This document shows positions 1 through 7,675 of a stretch of 64,000 nt of DNA, piece by piece; position 1 is the first letter of the stretch; each line of letters starts with the position of its first letter. The stretch comes from Mycolicibacterium gadium (GTDB taxonomy: Bacteria; Actinomycetota; Actinomycetes; Mycobacteriales; Mycobacteriaceae). Under the pieces are notes generated by a model, which worked only from the letters and a program-made list of their open reading frames with translations, did not search any database and was not told the origin of the DNA. Location: positions 3,596,001-3,660,000 of the forward strand of contig NZ_AP022608.1 in the NCBI RefSeq assembly GCF_010728925.1. The letters are read 5' to 3'. A program made the position numbers and the translations under genes.

Positions 1-1
1 C

Positions 2-295
2 GCACAGCGCGGACCGCAGCGGCATCCGTACGGGCTGATCTTCCGGTCGCTGGTCGCTCCGCGCTTCGGACCGGTCACCGAGAAGGAACCGGTACCCCCG
101 CTGAAGTTCGCCCAACTCGTCGGTTTGGCGTTCGCGGCGGTCGGTGTCGTCGGGTTCGCCGTCGGTGTCCCACTGCTCGGCCTGATCGCCACGGGCTTCG
201 CGCTCGTGGCGGCGTTTCTCAACGCGGCCTTCGGCATCTGCCTCGGCTGTCAGATCTATCCGCTCGTCGCACGTTTCCGCCCCGACCCCGCTTAA
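2..295 (+). CDS. DUF4395 family membrane protein (C-terminal part)
   Basis: An open frame enters from the left edge and gives the last 97 residues of a small membrane protein. Two adjacent hydrophobic segments (about residues 40-60 and 63-85 of the visible part) are followed by a CLGC cysteine pair and a short basic tail. This is the layout of DUF4395 proteins, which in actinobacteria sit beside rhodanese or thioredoxin-like genes. The rhodanese gene follows 36 bp downstream on the same strand, so it is probably the first gene of a sulfur-metabolism operon. The exact role is unknown; the start and any upstream regulatory leader lie outside the window. Confidence 0.7.
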   Translation, partial: AQRGPQRHPYGLIFRSLVAPRFGPVTEKEPVPPLKFAQLVGLAFAAVGVVGFAVGVPLLGLIATGFALVAAFLNAAFGICLGCQIYPLVARFRPDPA

Positions 296-331
296 CACTT
301 CAAATAGCAAGCAACCGAAAGGATTTCCTAC

Positions 332-1165
332 ATGGCACGCTCCGACGTCCTGGTCACGACCGACTGGGCCGAGAGCAATCTCGAAGCGCCTAACACCGTC
401 TTCGTCGAGGTCGACGAAGACACCTCCGCATACGAGGGCGGCCACATCGCCGGCGCTGTGCGGCTCGATTGGAAGACCGAGCTGCAGGACCAGGTGAAGC
501 GTGACTTCGTCGACCAGCAGCAGTTCTCGAAGTTGTTGTCCGACAAAGGCATCAGCAATGACGACACCGTGATCCTGTACGGCGGCAACAACAACTGGTT
601 CGCCGCCTACGCGTACTGGTATTTCAAGCTGTACGGCCACGAGAACGTCAAGCTGCTCGACGGCGGACGCAAGAAGTGGGAGCTCGACGGGCGCCCGCTG
701 GTGACGGAGGTCCCCGCCCGCGCTGCTACTTCATACGAGGCCAAGCAGCCGAACAACGCCATCCGCGCGTTCCGCGACGAGGTCATCGCCGCGATCGGCG
801 AGAAGAACCTGGTCGACGTGCGCTCCCCCGATGAGTTCTCCGGCAAGATCCTCGCCCCCGCCCACCTACCGCAGGAACAGAGTCAGCGGCCCGGGCATAT
901 CCCCGGCGCCATCAATGTTCCCTGGAGCAAGGCGGCCAACGAGGACGGGACCTTCAAGTCCGACGAGGACCTGGCCAAGCTGTACGCCGAGGCGGGACTG
1001 GATGGCCAGAAGGAGACCATCGCCTACTGCCGGATCGGTGAGCGCTCGTCGCACACCTGGTTCGTGCTGCAGGAGTTGTTGGGACACCAGAACGTCAAGA
1101 ACTACGACGGAAGTTGGACCGAATACGGCTCTCTCGTGGGAGCCCCGATCGAGTTGGGAAGTTGA
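332..1165 (+). CDS. cysA2: thiosulfate sulfurtransferase (rhodanese), CysA2/SseA type
   Basis: A 277-residue two-domain rhodanese. The N-terminal inactive domain covers about residues 1-140, and the C-terminal domain carries the active-site loop CRIGERS with the catalytic cysteine at residue 233. Family members move sulfane sulfur from thiosulfate or 3-mercaptopyruvate to acceptors in the cytoplasm. The length equals that of M. tuberculosis CysA2/CysA3. GAAAGGA at 317-323 is a good ribosome-binding site 8 bp before the ATG. It lies between a DUF4395 protein and sseC, the usual mycobacterial arrangement. Despite the name it is not a sulfate-permease subunit. Confidence 0.95.
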   Translation: MARSDVLVTTDWAESNLEAPNTVFVEVDEDTSAYEGGHIAGAVRLDWKTELQDQVKRDFVDQQQFSKLLSDKGISNDDTVILYGGNNNWFAAYAYWYFKLYGHENVKLLDGGRKKWELDGRPLVTEVPARAATSYEAKQPNNAIRAFRDEVIAAIGEKNLVDVRSPDEFSGKILAPAHLPQEQSQRPGHIPGAINVPWSKAANEDGTFKSDEDLAKLYAEAGLDGQKETIAYCRIGERSSHTWFVLQELLGHQNVKNYDGSWTEYGSLVGAPIELGS

Positions 1166-1166
1166 T

Positions 1167-1469
1167 ATGTGCTCTGCACCGAAGCAAGGTCTGACGTTGC
1201 CCTCCAGCGTCGACCTCGAACGGGAGACCGTGATCACCGGACGCGTCGTCGACGGCGCGGGCCAGGCCGTCGGCGGCGCGTTCGTCCGGCTGCTGGACAG
1301 CTCTGACGAGTTCACGGCGGAGGTCGTCGCGTCCGCTACCGGTGATTTCCGGTTCTTCGCGGCACCGGGCACGTGGACGCTGCGTGCGCTGTCCCCCGCC
1401 GGCAACGGCGATGCCAGCATCGCACCGTCGGGCGCGGGCATCCACGAGGTCGACGTCAAGGTCGCCTGA
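1167..1469 (+). CDS. sseC: SseC-like small protein (DUF1416 type)
   Basis: A 100-residue protein beginning MCSAPKQG and rich in beta-strand, matching mycobacterial SseC1/SseC2 in length and position directly after cysA. The ATG starts 1 bp after the rhodanese stop, so translation is probably coupled. The core (about residues 15-95, with ITGRVVDGAG and a glycine/valine-rich second half) resembles a transthyretin-like or carboxypeptidase-regulatory beta-sandwich. Its biochemical role is not established; context suggests sulfur metabolism. The start beginning MCSAPKQG is preferred over a much longer in-frame extension inside cysA2. Confidence 0.88.
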   Translation: MCSAPKQGLTLPSSVDLERETVITGRVVDGAGQAVGGAFVRLLDSSDEFTAEVVASATGDFRFFAAPGTWTLRALSPAGNGDASIAPSGAGIHEVDVKVA

Positions 1470-1534
1470 GCCGGTCCGCCGGTTCCGTGATCGATTCCAC
1501 TGCGACCGACGAGGGTTGTCGGCAGTGTTGCGGC

Positions 1535-1547
1535 TAGACTTTCTGCC
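1535..1547 (+). promoter_or_regulatory. candidate -10 element for a leaderless transcript
   Basis: TAGACT at 1535-1540 fits the mycobacterial -10 consensus TANNNT. It is followed by 7 bp and then the GTG of the 32-residue membrane peptide at 1548. That spacing is typical of leaderless transcripts, where transcription starts on the start codon itself. No convincing ribosome-binding site is visible, which agrees with a leaderless start. Confidence 0.4.
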
Positions 1548-1646
1548 GTGGTGCTGTTCTTCGAGATCCTGTTGATCGCCGCCGTGGTGGTCATCACCTG
1601 GTTCGCGCTTTACACGCTCTACCGCCTCATCACCGACGAGTCGTGA
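1548..1646 (+). CDS. single-pass membrane micropeptide, 32 aa
   Basis: A GTG-started frame of 32 codons encodes a peptide with one hydrophobic helix (about residues 2-26, rich in V, I, L, A and F), followed by a short polar tail ending in ITDES. The stop overlaps the GTG of the next gene by four bases (GTGA at 1643-1646), so the two are probably translated together. A TANNNT -10 box lies 7 bp upstream. Size, single transmembrane segment and coupling argue for a real small protein rather than noise. Function unknown; it could anchor or regulate the neighbouring heme protein. Confidence 0.6.
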   Translation: MVLFFEILLIAAVVVITWFALYTLYRLITDES

Positions 1647-2272
1647 CCTCAGGCGACGACGCTGTAGCGGCCGCGGCCGAGCGCGCGAAAACGACCGCAG
1701 CCCGAAATATCCCCGCCCTCGGGGATCTCCCTGCGCCGGCCGACACGGCCAATCTTCGCGAAGGCGCCAACCTCAACGACGCGCTGCTTGCACTGCTGCC
1801 CCTCGTCGGCGTGTGGCGCGGCGAAGGCGAGGGTCGGGGGCCTGACGGCGATTACCGCTTCGGTCAGCAGATCGTGGTCTCACACGACGGTGGCGACTAC
1901 TTGATCTGGGAGGCCAGGTCGTGGCGCATCACCGCGGACGGCGAGTTCGAGAGCGCGTCGCTGCGCGAGTCCGGCTTCTGGCGGTTTATCAATGACCCTG
2001 CCGATCCCACCGAGAGTGACGCCATCGAGCTGCTGCTGGCGCATTCGGCCGGCTACGTCGAGCTGTTCTACGGCCGGCCACTGAATCAGTCGTCGTGGGA
2101 GTTGGCCACCGACGCGCTCGCGCGCACCAAGTCCGGGATGCTCGTCGGCGGTGCCAAACGGCTCTACGGCATCGTCGAGGGCGGCGATCTGGCCTACGTC
2201 GAGGAGCGCGTCGACGCCGACGGCGGCCTGGTGCCGCACCTGTCCGCACGGTTGTCGAGGTACGTCGGCTGA
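1643..2272 (+). CDS. nitrobindin-like heme beta-barrel protein (Rv0813c type)
   Basis: A 209-residue protein with the fatty-acid-binding-protein/THAP4-like nitrobindin fold. After about 45 variable residues comes the GVWRGEGEG motif that closes the barrel. The conserved histidine near the end ([11 protein letters not shown]) is the expected proximal heme ligand. Related mycobacterial proteins bind ferric heme and are described as peroxynitrite isomerases that react with nitric oxide species. It is the Rv0813c counterpart in position and sequence. The GTG start overlaps the stop of the membrane micropeptide, and its own stop overlaps the start of the lipoprotein gene, giving a tight three-gene unit. 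Confidence 0.85.
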   Translation: MTSGDDAVAAAAERAKTTAARNIPALGDLPAPADTANLREGANLNDALLALLPLVGVWRGEGEGRGPDGDYRFGQQIVVSHDGGDYLIWEARSWRITADGEFESASLRESGFWRFINDPADPTESDAIELLLAHSAGYVELFYGRPLNQSSWELATDALARTKSGMLVGGAKRLYGIVEGGDLAYVEERVDADGGLVPHLSARLSRYVG

Positions 2273-2532
2273 TGCGCGTGTCATTGTTGGCCGCGGGCCT
2301 CGCCACGGCAGGCATCCTCGCGGGGTGCTCGTCGAATACTCCCGCCGAGCAGTCCACCACCGACGAGTCGGTGGCACCGACCGGTCACGGCTCGCTGGCG
2401 CAATGCCTCAGTGAACACGGGGTGCCTGCGGCTCCGGGCCCGATGGCCGGACCGCCGCCGGGCGTGGATCCCGACGCGTGGAACAAGGCCATGCAGACCT
2501 GCTCGTCGCTGGCCCCTGGACCGGCCGGCTAA
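2272..2532 (+). CDS. small secreted lipoprotein, 86 aa
   Basis: An 86-residue protein with a clear lipoprotein signal: [10 protein letters not shown] start, hydrophobic core and lipobox LAGC with the modified cysteine at residue 19. The mature part is low-complexity, rich in S, T, P and G, with two further cysteines (AQCLSEHG and MQTCSSL) that could form a disulfide. The start shares a base with the upstream stop (TGATG), so it is co-translated with the nitrobindin gene. No known domain is recognised. It ends convergently, overlapping by 4 bp with the broken solute-binding protein gene on the other strand. Confidence 0.7.
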   Translation: MRVSLLAAGLATAGILAGCSSNTPAEQSTTDESVAPTGHGSLAQCLSEHGVPAAPGPMAGPPPGVDPDAWNKAMQTCSSLAPGPAG

Positions 2533-3382
2533 CGCAGAATCCGCACACTCCCAGCGTCGGACAACCACTGGCGCTCCAACCGCCCCAGCGTGCCATCCGA
2601 ACGCAGCCCATCGACGGCCGACGACACGCAGCGCGTGAGTGGACTGTCCTTGTCGAGCACGATCCCGAACTGCTCCACGTCCTCGGTGTCCGTGGGAAGC
2701 TGTCCGACGATCCTGCCGCCGCGAAGCTCACCCGCGACGGTGTAGGCGGTCGGCAGGTCGGCGACCAAAGCGTCGATCTCGCCGTTGCTCAGCGCCACCT
2801 TGGCGTCGGCGTTCGTGTTGTACACCTCGACCGGGACGTCGCCGCTATCTCGATCGCCGCGGTGTGACTGGTCGTGCCGACCTGCACGCCGAGCTGGGTC
2901 TTCTCCAGGTCACCGATGCTTCGCACCCGCGCGGCCGGAGAGGTGTCCGTCGTGACCACAACCTGGGTGACGTCGAAATATGGCGATGAGAAGTCGACGG
3001 ACGCCCGGCGCTGATCGGTGATCGAGAACTGAGAAAGGCTGGCGTCGAACGTCTTCGGGCCAGGCTCCAGAGCTCCGTTGAACGGCACCCGGACCCAGCG
3101 CACCTCGTCGGGGGTGTAGCCGAGGTTTCCCGCTACGGCGAAGGCGAGTGCGCTTTCGAATCCCTCCCCGTTGGTCGGATCGTCACCGATGTACCACGGC
3201 GGATAGGCGGGCTGATCGGTGCCGACGGTGATGATGCCGGGGTAAAGGGTCGACAGCGAGTCCTTGCGGCAGTTCTGAATGCCCGACGCAGACTCGTCGT
3301 CGACGGGAGCACAGGCGGCGGCCGACGTGGCCACGGCCAGCAGGGCTGGCAGCCACCACCTGTTGCGCATGTGCGGCATCAT
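2529..3382 (-). pseudogene. amino-acid ABC transporter solute-binding lipoprotein, frameshifted
   Basis: Two minus-strand frames together make one periplasmic solute-binding protein of the GlnH/SBP_bac_3 family. The first part (start near 3382 or 3370, signal peptide and lipobox SAAAC) carries typical lobe-1 motifs: YPGIITVGTD, YPPWYIGDD, EGFESALAFAVA and the region around FSITDQRR. The reading frame is lost near 2841-2850. The second part (ending at 2529) continues with YNTNADAK, DALVADLPTA and a normal C-terminus. One missing base (or two extra) at about AAIEIA restores a continuous protein of about 284 residues. It may be a real pseudogene, a recent mutation or a sequence error. No permease or ATPase gene is adjacent. 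Confidence 0.75.
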
Positions 3383-3432
3383 CGCGCACGGCGAGAGCCG
3401 ACGCCACCATTGAGGTCACCCAGACATGGGGC

Positions 3433-3483
3433 GGCCCCCGAGCCGTGTGTTCTGGTTGGACAAAACCAAGAGGCTCGGGGGCC
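3433..3483 (-). terminator. long GC-rich hairpin, terminator-like
   Basis: A perfect 12-bp inverted repeat (GGCCCCCGAGCC at 3433-3444 and its complement at 3472-3483) encloses a second short stem (TGGTT near 3453-3457 with AACCA at 3464-3468). There is no long U-run after it, as is common for mycobacterial terminators. On the minus strand it lies about 50 bp before the start of the solute-binding protein gene, so it could end transcription from the upstream gene or act as an attenuator. Confidence 0.55.
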
Positions 3484-3597
3484 GGGTGACTGCGGGGAAT
3501 TCGCCAGCGCGCGCAGGCGGTTCATCCCCTGGCGCTGCTAGCTCGCAGCCACCTCACATGTCCATAAGTCATTCAATTTCTCGGACCACCTCCTTCC
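3433..3597 (-). ncRNA. candidate structured leader or small RNA with tiny coupled reading frames
   Basis: This interval separates the aminotransferase-type gene from the solute-binding protein gene, both on the minus strand. Read on the minus strand it contains, in order: a very strong ribosome-binding-like purine run (AAGGAAGGAGG, 3598-3588); a six-codon frame from GTG at 3589; an overlapping 16-codon frame (3572-3522, starting MTYGHVRWLRAS); possible pairing of 3534-3529 with 3507-3502 and of 3528-3525 with 3498-3495, which together would form an H-type pseudoknot; and a large hairpin at 3483-3433. The combination looks like an attenuator-type leader or a discrete small RNA. No known riboswitch class is recognised. 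Confidence 0.4.
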
Positions 3598-3661
3598 TTG
3601 TGTACGGCCGACGGTACCCGCGGAGTAGGAACGCGACAACAGATTTTGACCGGTTCAGCGC

Positions 3662-4579
3662 TCAGCGATCGCTGACGATCGCGGCGTCGACGAGTTCGGC
3701 GAACTCACCGGCAAGGGGGGCGGGTTGCAGAGCCTTGCCGTCCAGGGTGTGCACCCGTGCGGCAAGCGTGATGCTCGATACCAACCAAACACCCTGTGCC
3801 GCATACAAATCAGCGGGCGTAAGCGCCTGGTAGTCGCACGTATACCCTTTGTTGCGCGCCACTTCGAACAAGGCCTCCTGCGTGGTTCCACGCAGGATCG
3901 GATACCACGGCGGCGGGGTCAAGAAAGCGGTGTCGCCGGCCCCATCTTCTGATTCGGTGGCGACCACCACCGTCGACCGCGGACCCTCCAGGATCAGGCC
4001 GTCGGCGCCGACGAAAATGACGTCTCCTGCGCCCAGGCGTTCGGCGTGCCGCAGCGCGGCCATGTTGATCGCATAGGACAGCGTCTTGGCGCCCGCCAGC
4101 AGCCACGGCATCCCGGTGGTGGCCTCGGCGGAGAGTCCACGCGCCAACGTCACCGCCGCGACCCCGCCGCTGCGCGCGGCGGCCACCCGGGCGGGCAGCG
4201 CACCGATGGTCGCAAACGCCGTACCGGATGTCGCCGACCCTGCGGCTCCAACTGGCGGTGAACCGCTTTCGCGCCCGCGGCTGTAGACGAGCCGTAGCAC
4301 CCCCTCGCCCGCGCCGACGGCGAGCCACCGCTGTACCGCCACGTCGACGGCCGCACGCCACCGCGGCAAGTCCGGTGCGGGAAGGTCCATCAGCTCCGCC
4401 GACTGCGTGAGCCGGGCCAGGTGGGCTTCGAGCAGACAGGGCCTGCCGTCGCGGATCAACAGTGTCTCGAAGATGCCGTCACCGCGAACGGCTGCCAGGT
4501 CGTCGGCGTACAGCAGTGGGGCGGCCGGGTCGTGCAATTCACCGTCGAGCGTGACCACGACCGCAGGTTGGCTCGCCAT
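3662..4579 (-). CDS. class IV PLP aminotransferase / aminodeoxychorismate lyase-like (Rv0812 type)
   Basis: A 305-residue fold-type IV PLP enzyme. The likely Schiff-base lysine is K165 in AGAKTLSYAINMAA, and ILEGPRST (E198) matches the conserved cofactor-binding segment. The early motif GDGIFETLLIRDG is also typical. Members are aminodeoxychorismate lyase (PabC, folate pathway) or D-amino-acid/branched-chain aminotransferases; the Rv0812 group is usually named PabC-like. The ATG at 4579 is chosen over an upstream extension that would run through the divergent gene. It is divergent from the YgfZ-type folate protein with 32 bp between starts, which supports a folate-related role. Exact substrate uncertain. 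Confidence 0.85.
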   Translation of the reverse strand: MASQPAVVVTLDGELHDPAAPLLYADDLAAVRGDGIFETLLIRDGRPCLLEAHLARLTQSAELMDLPAPDLPRWRAAVDVAVQRWLAVGAGEGVLRLVYSRGRESGSPPVGAAGSATSGTAFATIGALPARVAAARSGGVAAVTLARGLSAEATTGMPWLLAGAKTLSYAINMAALRHAERLGAGDVIFVGADGLILEGPRSTVVVATESEDGAGDTAFLTPPPWYPILRGTTQEALFEVARNKGYTCDYQALTPADLYAAQGVWLVSSITLAARVHTLDGKALQPAPLAGEFAELVDAAIVSDR

Positions 4580-4587
4580 GGGCAAGA

Positions 4588-4605
4588 AGCGTAGCGCCGT
4601 AAGGT
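4588..4605. promoter_or_regulatory. back-to-back leaderless promoter candidates
   Basis: The 32-bp divergent gap holds a -10-like box for each direction. TAAGGT at 4600-4605 lies 6 bp before the rightward ATG at 4612, and TACGCT (minus strand, 4593-4588) lies 8 bp before the leftward ATG at 4579. Both would give leaderless or nearly leaderless mRNAs. The two boxes sit too close for both promoters to be occupied at once. Confidence 0.4.
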
Positions 4606-4611
4606 TGAGGT

Positions 4612-5685
4612 ATGTCAGCTGTGCCAGCCCCGGACACCGGGCCCGACGCCGGAGCCGTCTGGCATCACGGCGATCCCCTCGGCGAACAACGGTCGGCCGC
4701 CGATGCAGCGGTCCTGGTGGACCGTTCACAACGAGCTGTGATCACCGTGACCGGCGCTGAGCGCAATTCTTGGCTGCACAACATCTCCACGCAGCACGTC
4801 GCCGGCCTCGCCAATGGCACCGTGACCGAGAATCTGAGCCTCGACGGCCAGGGTCGTGTCGAGGATCACTGGATCCAGACGGAGCTCGACGGGATCACCT
4901 ATCTCGACACCGAATCGTGGCGTGGCGAACCCCTGACCGCCTATCTGCGCAAGATGGTGTTCTGGGCCGACGTGGTCGTCGAACCCGCTGATCTGGCGGT
5001 ACTTTCGCTGCTCGGCCCGCGCCTGGTGGATCCGCCGGTGGTCGACGTCCTCGGCGTGGTTTCGCTACCGGCCGAAATGACCGCGGTGGCCCTTCCCGAG
5101 GGTGGTTTCCTGCGCAGGATGGGCGGTCCGGATGTGGAGCTGGATCTGGTGGTCCCCCGCGATCAGGTCGCGGCATGGCGCGATCGGCTCGCTGCGGTCG
5201 GGGTGCGCGCGGCCGGTGTCTGGGCCTATGAGGCGCACCGCGTCGCCGCGTTACGGCCACGGCTGGGGGTCGACACCGACGAGCGCACGATTCCGCACGA
5301 GGTCGGCTGGATCGGCTCGGCGGTTCACCTGGACAAGGGCTGCTACCGCGGCCAGGAGACCGTCGCGCGCGTCCACAACCTGGGCAAACCGCCGCGCATG
5401 CTGGTGCTCGTGCATCTCGACGGCTCCGGCGAGAGGCCGGCGACCGGGGATCCTGTGTTGGCCGGCGGCCGGACCGTCGGCCGACTCGGCACCGTGGTCG
5501 ATCACGTCGACGAGGGGCCGATCGCCCTGGCATTGGTCAAGCGGGGCCTACTGGCTGAGACCGAACTGACCATCGGCGGGGAATCGCCGGTGGCCGCCGT
5601 GATCGACGTCGATTCGATGCCGCCACCGGATGCGACGGGCGCCGGACGCCTCGCGGTCGAACAGCTGCGAGGCGGCTCGCGATGA
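4612..5685 (+). CDS. ygfZ: YgfZ/GcvT-like folate-binding protein (Rv0811c type)
   Basis: A 357-residue protein of the aminomethyltransferase-like tetrahydrofolate-binding family. The YgfZ signature KGCYRGQE appears at residues 242-249, with its conserved cysteine at 244. Upstream motifs such as VTGAERNSWLHNIST and the C-terminal barrel region fit the family. YgfZ proteins (IBA57 in mitochondria) help mature or repair iron-sulfur enzymes in a folate-dependent manner; they do not form a full glycine cleavage system. No other gcv genes are nearby. It is divergent from the PabC-like gene, and the start is supported by a TANNNT box 6 bp upstream. Confidence 0.88.
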   Translation: MSAVPAPDTGPDAGAVWHHGDPLGEQRSAADAAVLVDRSQRAVITVTGAERNSWLHNISTQHVAGLANGTVTENLSLDGQGRVEDHWIQTELDGITYLDTESWRGEPLTAYLRKMVFWADVVVEPADLAVLSLLGPRLVDPPVVDVLGVVSLPAEMTAVALPEGGFLRRMGGPDVELDLVVPRDQVAAWRDRLAAVGVRAAGVWAYEAHRVAALRPRLGVDTDERTIPHEVGWIGSAVHLDKGCYRGQETVARVHNLGKPPRMLVLVHLDGSGERPATGDPVLAGGRTVGRLGTVVDHVDEGPIALALVKRGLLAETELTIGGESPVAAVIDVDSMPPPDATGAGRLAVEQLRGGSR

Positions 5686-5847
5686 GTGTCGATATTTCGC
5701 TGGTTCGCGGGCTCGGGTCCCTCCGGACGGGCCTGCCAGCGCACCGCACCGCGGCACGGTAAAGTGTCGGCAGGACGATAAAACACACTCAGATCGGAGC
5801 CGCCTGAAATTTGGGCCGCTCCGTTATTGCGCGAGGGGGTACCCCCA

Positions 5848-6024
5848 ATGGGCCGCGGCCGGGCAAAGGCAAAGCAGACCAAGGTTGCTCGTGAGCTCAA
5901 ATACAGCTCACCGCAGACCGATTTCGACCGCCTCCAGCGCGAACTGGCGGGCGCCGACGATCTCAACGGCACCGACAGGTTGGCCGACGATGACGTGGCC
6001 GACGATGACGACTGGCGTCGTTAA
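5848..6024 (+). CDS. DUF3073 small protein (Rv0810c type)
   Basis: A 58-residue protein starting MGRGRAKAKQTK. It has a highly basic N-terminus, a conserved middle (ELKYSSPQTDFDRLQRELAG) and an extremely acidic tail rich in aspartate. This split-charge layout defines DUF3073 proteins, widespread in actinobacteria and of unknown function; the basic end suggests nucleic-acid or ribosome contact. The ATG at 5848 has a G-rich ribosome-binding site (GAGGGGG) about 8 bp upstream. It ends 3 bp before the convergent purM stop. Confidence 0.85.
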   Translation: MGRGRAKAKQTKVARELKYSSPQTDFDRLQRELAGADDLNGTDRLADDDVADDDDWRR

Positions 6025-6027
6025 GCC

Positions 6028-7098
6028 CTAGAAGCGCGGGTGCTGGCCCACGAGCTTGGCTCGTGGGCTGTCCTTACCGCCCTTGGTGACGGTGCCCAGC
6101 GTCCAGCAGTTCAGATGTCGGGCCGTAAGCACAGCCAGCGCGCGATCGGTGTCCTCCGGCGCGACGACGGCGACCATCCCGACGCCGAGGTTGAACGTCT
6201 TTTCCATCTCGACCCGCTCGACCCGGCCACGCTGCGCGATCATCGTGAAAACCGGCGCGGGAGTCCATGTGCCACGGTCGATTTCGGCCGTGAGTCCGGG
6301 CGGGACGACCCGTTCGAGGTTGCCGGCCAGTCCGCCACCGGTCACGTGGCAGAAGGTGCGGACCTGCGTTTCGGCGATCAGCGCGAGGCAGTCCTTGGCG
6401 TAGATCCGAGTCGGCTCGAGTAGCTCCTCGCCGAGCGTGCGCCCGAACTCCTCGACGTGTCCGGCGAGGTTCATCCGATCGATCTCCAGCAGGACCTTGC
6501 GGGCCAGTGAGTAGCCGTTGGAGTGCAGGCCGGTCGAGGACATCCCGATGAGCACGTCGCCGGGCTTGACCCGGTCGGGTCCCAGCACGTCGTCGGCCTC
6601 CACGACGCCGACACCGGTGGCCGAGATGTCATAGTGGTCGGGCGCCATGAGGCCAGGATGTTCGGCGGTCTCCCCGCCCAGCAGGGCGCAACCGGCCATC
6701 ACGCAGCCGTTGGCGATACCCGAGACCAGCTCGGAGATCCGTTCCGGAACAGTGCGTCCGACGGCGATGTAGTCCTGCAGGAACAACGGTTCGGCGCCGC
6801 AGACGACGAGGTCGTCGACGACCATCGCGACGAGGTCGATGCCGACGGTGTCGTGCTTGTCCATCGCCTGGGCGACCGCGAGCTTGGTACCGACACCGTC
6901 GGTGGATGACGCCAGCAAGGGTTCCCGATAGCTGCGCAGCGCAAAAAGCCCGGCGAATCCGCCGAGGCCACCCCGCACTTCGGGTCTGCTGGCCTTTTTG
7001 GCCAGCGGTTTCAGAAGTTCGACGGCGCGGTCACCGGCTTCGATGTCGACCCCGGCCGACGCGTAGGAGATGCCGGCAGGTTCGGCGCGTTCGGTCAT
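6028..7098 (-). CDS. purM: phosphoribosylformylglycinamidine cyclo-ligase (AIR synthetase)
   Basis: A 356-residue PurM that closes FGAM to aminoimidazole ribonucleotide with ATP, the fifth step of purine synthesis in the cytoplasm. Visible signatures are ISYASAGVDIEAGD, the STDGVGTKLAVA substrate loop, GIDLVAMVVDDLV and the glycine-rich HVTGGGLAGNLERV. Length is normal. The ATG at 7098 fits the family better than a TTG three codons upstream. A TAGCCT box about 8 bp before the ATG suggests a near-leaderless transcript. In many relatives purM follows purF; here a cupin gene and an NmrA-like gene, both on the other strand, separate them. Confidence 0.96.
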   Translation of the reverse strand: MTERAEPAGISYASAGVDIEAGDRAVELLKPLAKKASRPEVRGGLGGFAGLFALRSYREPLLASSTDGVGTKLAVAQAMDKHDTVGIDLVAMVVDDLVVCGAEPLFLQDYIAVGRTVPERISELVSGIANGCVMAGCALLGGETAEHPGLMAPDHYDISATGVGVVEADDVLGPDRVKPGDVLIGMSSTGLHSNGYSLARKVLLEIDRMNLAGHVEEFGRTLGEELLEPTRIYAKDCLALIAETQVRTFCHVTGGGLAGNLERVVPPGLTAEIDRGTWTPAPVFTMIAQRGRVERVEMEKTFNLGVGMVAVVAPEDTDRALAVLTARHLNCWTLGTVTKGGKDSPRAKLVGQHPRF

Positions 7099-7206
7099 CG
7101 CGCACAAGGCTACCGGTGATGACTGCGCGAGGTTGATTGTCCTCCCGGATCGGATTCAGTCCGATCGCTCACGGGCGGGCCGCCGAGTATGGGAATGTGA
7201 CCGACC

Positions 7207-7641
7207 ATGAAACTTGTTCGCTGGTGCGCGCCGGCTCTGCCCGTGCTTCTGACGGCCGCCGCCGCCGTGGTGGCCCCCGCCGCCGTCGCCACCGCGCCTG
7301 TCAACGTCGATTCGGTGGTCATCAATCAGTCGACGGTCGACGGTGTCGACTACATCACCCGCAGGATCACCATCCAGCCCGGCGGCAGTACCGGCTGGCA
7401 CTATCACGACGGTCGGGTGTTCGGCATCGTCAAGGAAGGCACCCTGACGCGGACCATGCCGGACTGCAAGGACGTGGTCGATCCGGCCGGCGCTCCGGTG
7501 ACCGAAGGGTCCGGTCCCGACCATGCCCACAACGGTCGCAACCTGGGCCCCGTTCCCGTCGTGCTGTGGGTGGATTACATCCAGCCGGCGGGCACGCCGC
7601 TGTCCGTCGACGTCCCGCCGCCGCCCGGCTGCCCGATCTAG
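7207..7641 (+). CDS. secreted cupin-domain protein
   Basis: A 144-residue protein with an N-terminal signal peptide (basic MKLVRWC, hydrophobic core to about residue 30, alanine-rich cleavage region) and a single small cupin barrel. The metal-binding motif is visible as GWHYHDG (residues 59-65), followed by a second, weaker histidine segment (GPDHAHNG). The proline-rich C-terminus PPPPGCPI carries a cysteine that might pair with the one in MPDCKD. No enzyme activity can be assigned; such proteins are common mycobacterial secreted cupins. It starts about 110 bp from purM, divergently. Confidence 0.7.
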   Translation: MKLVRWCAPALPVLLTAAAAVVAPAAVATAPVNVDSVVINQSTVDGVDYITRRITIQPGGSTGWHYHDGRVFGIVKEGTLTRTMPDCKDVVDPAGAPVTEGSGPDHAHNGRNLGPVPVVLWVDYIQPAGTPLSVDVPPPPGCPI

Positions 7642-7675
7642 GTTTGCCCCGCGCCGAGAACGGCCATACGCGTTG

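Noticed and set aside
831..1166. In-frame upstream extension of sseC within cysA2
   Set aside because: Arginine/serine/proline-rich shadow translation of the rhodanese gene; the family length of 100 residues fits ATG 1167.
3379..3525. 48-codon minus-strand frame following the 16-codon frame
   Set aside because: It runs through the large hairpin and composition is non-protein-like; more likely part of the RNA or terminator.
3426..3833. Plus-strand frame across the structured RNA region
   Set aside because: Low-complexity reading through the hairpin and into the antisense of the aminotransferase-like gene; no ribosome-binding site.
5682..5762. 26-codon frame overlapping the ygfZ stop (ATGA)
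   Set aside because: Good coupling geometry, but the peptide is Arg/Gly-rich with no helix or family; too weak to call. The 5686-5847 gap otherwise holds the DUF3073 promoter region.
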